DNA from: Panorpa germanica
Lineage: Eukaryota; Arthropoda; Insecta; Mecoptera; Panorpidae
Length of the DNA: 64,000 nucleotides
Direction: 5' to 3'
Assembly: GCA_963678705.1 (NCBI GenBank)
Contig: OY783208.1
Coordinates: 20,734,207 to 20,798,206 of the forward strand
Shown: positions 59,640 through 64,000 of the stretch, one piece after another
Numbering within the stretch: position 1 is the stretch's first letter
Layout: every line of letters begins with the position of its first letter
The notes under the pieces: model-generated
The model's input: the letters and a program-made list of their open reading frames with translations, nothing else
What the model was told of the DNA's origin: nothing
Databases searched by the model: none
Translations under genes and position numbers: made by a program

Positions 59640-61060
59640 AACAGTAAGTAGAACGTCTATCTTATTATACAGTTTAATATTATCCGACTCGTTATCAGTC
59701 ATACAGTCGTTAAGCAATAAGGGAATTAATACAAAATTAGACAACAAAATTTATTATGTCAAAGAAAAAATAAATAGGGAAATAGATAAGGGCCGAAATA
59801 TTAACCTAATTTGGATACCGTCACATAAGGGAATTAAGGGAAATGAAAAAGCTGATCAAATGGTCAAGCTAGCTGCTTCTTGTGATAACTACATTTCATA
59901 TTTTATAAAATCAGACATAAAAGCGGAATTAGAAAAAAATGAAATGAAAAATTGGCAAGACAAGTGGGATAATTATGAAAAAGAGAATGGGCTTGCGTCC
60001 TCATTTTTTAGTGGTCTGAAATTGATGTTAATAAATGTGTATTGGCGTGTCTATTTTATTAAATAACTAAATATTTGCAGAGATATAGCAATTAAAAATT
60101 TGAATTGTAGTTTTACCACTAGAAATGGTCGGCCATATTTGTATGACGTCAATGAATTTTATGCGTCACTTATTTGTTGATTAGATCAGTGCTGTGGTAA
60201 TGTTTTGTAGCCGCTGGTAGTCGAAATAATCAAGTCAAGTCAAAGAATAAAAAGTTTTTATTTTATTTAACCATGTTACGGCAGACATAATATTGGAAAT
60301 TTATTGTTCCTTAAATAGCTGTAAATAATATTTAATATTTAGATATATAAATACATATAGCAGAGATTTATGAGCTGTAAGATTGATAACCTGTAAACTA
60401 GAGTTGCTAGAGTTCTGTTTTGAATATGCTATCTCTTTTACGCTCTGTTGTATAAAAGAGATAGCAACTAGCGGCTGTGATGTCACATGCAGTTGGAATG
60501 GTGTCCAACGTTGAATCCCTTAAATAATTAAAAATAACTTTTTTAATTGTTAATATCTCTTAACATATAAGGAGTTATTAAAAAATAATCGGACACTTGC
60601 TTTTCTAGTAACCCACTTTATCAATATATAGTACACTTTTATAGAAATTAAGACATACGACACAAGCCCATTTTATAAAATACATCCAGTACTGAAATGT
60701 AGTCCATGGTTTTCTAAACTAAAACGGCCAAGAAGATTAATGATAATGACCTAAAGACTAAGAATGAATCATACCGGAATGGATCATACAAAATCATTAC
60801 TAACACTAAGTGCGAATGTGGTGAAGAGGAGGCAGATCCTAACCACATTCTGTGGCAATGTAAAAATACAGGAATGACAAGATATGGACTCCAAAGGGCA
60901 GTGCTACAGACTTCGCAGACGCTTTCTGTTAACACCGCCTTTTTGATTGAGAAACCGAAATTTATAACAGCAGTAGCCATGAATAGATCATTCTTGTTGT
61001 CGGGATATAAAGTATAAGAAGAAGCAGAACATTATTAGATGCGATAAAAGGCTACGTGCC
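59640..61060 (+). mobile_element. LINE ORF2 RNase H and C-terminal knuckle, split by G1
   Basis: 59640-59998 encodes an RNase H domain of the type found in I/R1/LOA-group LINEs. It shows ILSDSLSVIQSLSN (catalytic Asp), INLIWIPSHKGIKGNEKAD (catalytic His and Asp) and WQDKWDNYEKENG. After the G1 insertion (59999-60669) comes SPWFSKLKRPRR. Then, in another frame, KCECGEEEADPNHILWQC, the C-terminal CCHC knuckle, is read. The 3' region includes GATAAAAGGCTACGTGCCTA. It is 5'-truncated and frameshifted. Confidence 0.8.
59999..60669 (+). mobile_element. G1 TIR element inserted in a LINE
   Basis: 671 bp with both TIRs (GGGCTTGCGTCCT, and CGACACAAGCCC on the right). It carries an extra ~80 bp near 60392-60478, with a hairpin GCTATCTCTTTTA/TAAAAGAGATAGC, that other G1 copies lack. 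Confidence 0.9.
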
Positions 61061-62261
61061 TAGGAAGCCCGAAAAATCATAATTAAAAAAAAACTCAGTT
61101 AGTTTTTTAGTTAGTTTCATAATAATATTCTTTCTTTTTCCAACATCATTCATTAAGTATTTCTGTTTCTTTCCCACATGGATATATATTTTTTAAGTTC
61201 ACTTTCATCTCATTTATTCCAAAGTGAGAGAGAAACGAGATGCGGTTAGACAAGTAAAATATATTTTTCACCGTTACACTTGTATACTTGTAAAGTATTT
61301 CGTTCAGGACAGTATGCTTAAAGTATATGCTATCCTTTTTCAACAAATATTTCTTTAATGGTAATAGACAGACGCTATCTCCTTCAATCCCCGAATATAA
61401 TGTATTTAAACGAAGATAGTATCTAGCGATGGTAAGACAGAGGTTTTAAACCTAACGCAGACCTGCCGATCGTGGATTTTTGAATCACCAAAACAATGTA
61501 AAAAACTAATATAACGAGTATTGTTGAAGATGAATAATATTCATTAAAAAAATCACGATCCGTACTAAAGATTACATCTATTTATTTCTTCATTTAAATA
61601 TTTATATTTTGCAGACTCTAAAAAGTAGAATTCCATTAAGTTTTATACCCCTGTTAGTGTCAAGTTTATAACTCCGGTCATAAATCATAAACCGACTCCG
61701 CTTTTAATTCAGCAGTGAACCGTCGTTGCGATCTCTGTAGCTCATAAAAAGGGCCTTTCCTATGAATGACTGAATAGAAAACGAACACGATCCAGACAAA
61801 AAACTCATGATATGTAATAGAAATTAGGTAGAATTTACTCCAAAATGTTTACTGGGTAGTATTATGTTTGGTCTTATTTTTATTATCTAGATTTCTTATC
61901 ATAATATTGTTTGGAAAAACAAAAAGGAGTCAGGATCGTATGATCAAGTAAGATCGAATGGCTGATATTGGATAAATGTGCATTGGAACTCATAATTTGT
62001 CTAAAGTGTTTTTAATTATATTTTATGAATTTCGTTATCAAGCTAATTCCAAGGTTACTTTTTCTACCTATTATTTTAATGTTTTTGCCAAATTACATAT
62101 AATTATGCTAAATTACATTTGTGCTCGGTATTGTATAGGCAAAGCTTGCACATGTCCTTATTCAATGAATATTAATTTTCGAGTTGGTTCGATGTAAAAA
62201 TTCCTTGACTCCTGCGACCTAAAGTAAGGCCGACAACACCTGTGCTAAGCTATTAAATAAT
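61061..62261. other. No gene recognised
   Basis: AT-rich. The plus-strand open frame at 61976-62197 and others here have no recognisable motif. AAGGAGTCAGGATCG (61923) and its near-complement at 62199 could be degraded inverted ends, but support is weak. Confidence 0.4.
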
Positions 62262-63050
62262 TAAATCTAATTAATTAACTTTAATTACAAAATAAGAAAG
62301 AAATGCAGTTTAATGCTCTATTCACATTGAGTTAAATTTAAATATAAATTATTTTTGCACAAGTAGAATAAATTTTGTATAACCTTTTCAAATAATTTGA
62401 TGATTTTAGTTTTTATATCTCTTTGTGTTTGTAGCCTTTATTTAATCTTCTGGTCATAAAAGTTTTTAATACGTATTACTATAAATTTAATTACTTGATT
62501 GATTTTCAATGGGAAAAAGTATCATTCAATAAAAGCAATGGCTTGATATGTGTTATTTATTCGGACTCTGTATTTCTCAACTTAAACTTAATACTTTTGG
62601 CTATTGTGCCGGAATCTATATAGATAAAGGTCGCTTTAAATGATCAGATTCCGATTTGATCTGATTAGAGTTGAATTCCCTATTACTTATACAATATCTG
62701 ACACGTTATAACATGATAATACAGTAAAATATTTGAAAATTTAAAAATGTCTGATATCTGAGATAACCTCATAACAAAATGTCATGTTATGGATTTGTGA
62801 ACCCATTTTTTAGGTTTAGTTTTTTAATGTTTGATTGAAATGAATTTTGATATAATATGTACAAAAGTTGACTATTTAAACTACAAGGAGTTATTAGAAA
62901 ATAATTACACATTTAAGATTCTGGTGGCAAACTTTGTCAATACAAAGTACACTTTTTAGAAATGAAGACATTTTTTTAATTATGTATCATTAACTACTAA
63001 ATAAATTGTAACATTTTTAAACAATATATTAAAATGTTTATAAATTTATT
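62262..63050 (+). repeat. Dispersed ~780 bp block, copy 2
   Basis: Paralogous to 35918-36665. It holds about 35 extra bases (near 62485-62520) and ends at about the same place after an old G1-like segment. Confidence 0.85.
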
Positions 63051-63185
63051 TTATTATATATTTTAATCTCTCACATAAATGTATTCTAGCAACTGTCAAC
63101 ACTATGTATAAAATACAGTAACATTTCACATTTATTGATTCTTAATATTAATTACTTTATAAAAAGTGATGTAATGGTCATTAAT

Positions 63186-63829
63186 GGGCTTGCGTCCTCA
63201 TTTTTTAGTGGTCGATTTTTCAATTGTTGATTGAAATTGATGTTAATAAATGTATATTGGCGTGTCCATTTTATTAAATATCTAAATGTTGATCGAGATA
63301 TAGCAATTTAAAGTTTGAATTGTAGTTTTAGCGCTAGAAATGGTCGGCCATATTTTTATGACGTGAAATATATTTTAACATCAGTTATTTGTTGAGTAGG
63401 TCAGTGCCGTGGTAATGTTTTGTAGCTGTTGGTAGTCAAAATAATCAAGTCAAGTCAAAGAATAATAAGTTTTTATTTTATTTAACCTTGCTAAGGCAGA
63501 TGTAATATTGAAACTTTATTGTTCCTTGAAATAGCTGTATATAATATTTCATATTTTGATATATAAATACATATAGCAGAGATTTATGAGCTGTAAGGTT
63601 CGTAACCTTACACAAGGGTTGTGATGTCACAAGCACTTGGAATGTGTACAACGTTGAATCCCTTTATTAATTAAGGAGACAAAATGACTTTTTTAATTGT
63701 TAATATCTCTTAACATATAAGGAGTTATTAAAAAATAATTGAACATTTGAGGTTCTAGTAACCCACTTTATCAATATATAGTACACTTTTAAATAAATTA
63801 AGACATAGAACACAAGCCCATTGTATAAA
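63186..63829 (+). mobile_element. G1 TIR element, full length
   Basis: 644 bp, with the left TIR GGGCTTGCGTCCT and the right TIR slightly changed (AGAACACAAGCCC). It is followed immediately by the same LINE segment that follows the G1 copy at 60669. Confidence 0.9.
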
Positions 63830-64000
63830 AACAACCAGTATTGAAACGTACGCCATGGTTTTCTAAACTAAAACAGCCAAGAAGAATAATGACAATGACC
63901 TAAAGACTAAGAATGAATCATACCGGAATGGATCATACAAAATCATTACTAACACTAAGTGCGAATGTGGTGAAGAGGAGGCAGACCCTGGCCACATTCT
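63830..64000 (+). mobile_element. LINE C-terminal fragment, cut by the window edge
   Basis: Close copy of 60670-60845: CCATGGTTTTCTAAACTAAA and, in frame, NTKCECGEEEADP. It continues beyond the window. Confidence 0.8.

Noticed and set aside
61923-62215. Possible short TIR pair (AAGGAGTCAGGATCG and its near-complement)
   Set aside because: The inverted match is short and imperfect, with no target duplication or second copy.

Overview
The window looks like nuclear DNA from an insect. It is AT-rich and dense in interspersed repeats, and its genes have short GT-AG introns. It holds ZAD-type C2H2 zinc-finger genes (an insect-specific expansion), a secreted serine-protease-homologue/fibrinogen-like gene, and mariner, Harbinger, hAT, LINE and LTR elements of the kinds common in insects. 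The order of insect cannot be fixed from the sequence. I saw no tRNA, rRNA, CRISPR or bacterial-type operon.

Layout: 1-16.8 kb is a transposon graveyard. It contains a Harbinger-like TIR element (0.8-1.9 kb), an internally deleted mariner (2.1-2.6 kb), a hAT transposase remnant, several copies of a ~630 bp TIR family called G1 here, a Harbinger element with TTA target duplications (8.8-10.5 kb), and a young LTR retrotransposon (11.2-16.8 kb) sitting inside a G1 copy. From 17 to 36 kb lies a small zinc-finger cluster: ZAD gene A (+), a zinc-finger relic, finger-array gene C (-), a second young LTR element (23.3-28.7 kb), a disabled copy of C called D (-), and ZAD gene B (+), a paralogue of A. 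A nested palindromic element separates D and B.

From 40.8 to 50.8 kb the minus strand carries eleven recognisable exons. In order they encode a signal peptide, a Thr/Ser-rich linker, a catalytically dead S1 protease domain and a fibrinogen-related domain. Most splice phases match, including the protease-to-fibrinogen junction, so this looks like one fusion gene. Three junctions are off by one base, so it is either a recent pseudogene or carries assembly indels. LINE and mariner relics fill its introns.

From 51 to 59.5 kb there is a direct duplication of about 3.1 kb (period 3,246 bp). Its join carries a 160 bp inverted copy of DNA from just downstream, with 2-3 bp microhomologies. This is a template-switch signature. 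One breakpoint lies in a fold-back element arm and the other in a mariner TIR. The rest, to 64 kb, is LINE fragments, two more G1 copies and a repeated block shared with 36 kb.

The host genes read as a small lineage-specific zinc-finger cluster (putative DNA-binding regulators) and one putative extracellular immune or recognition-type protein. No single coordinated system spans the window.
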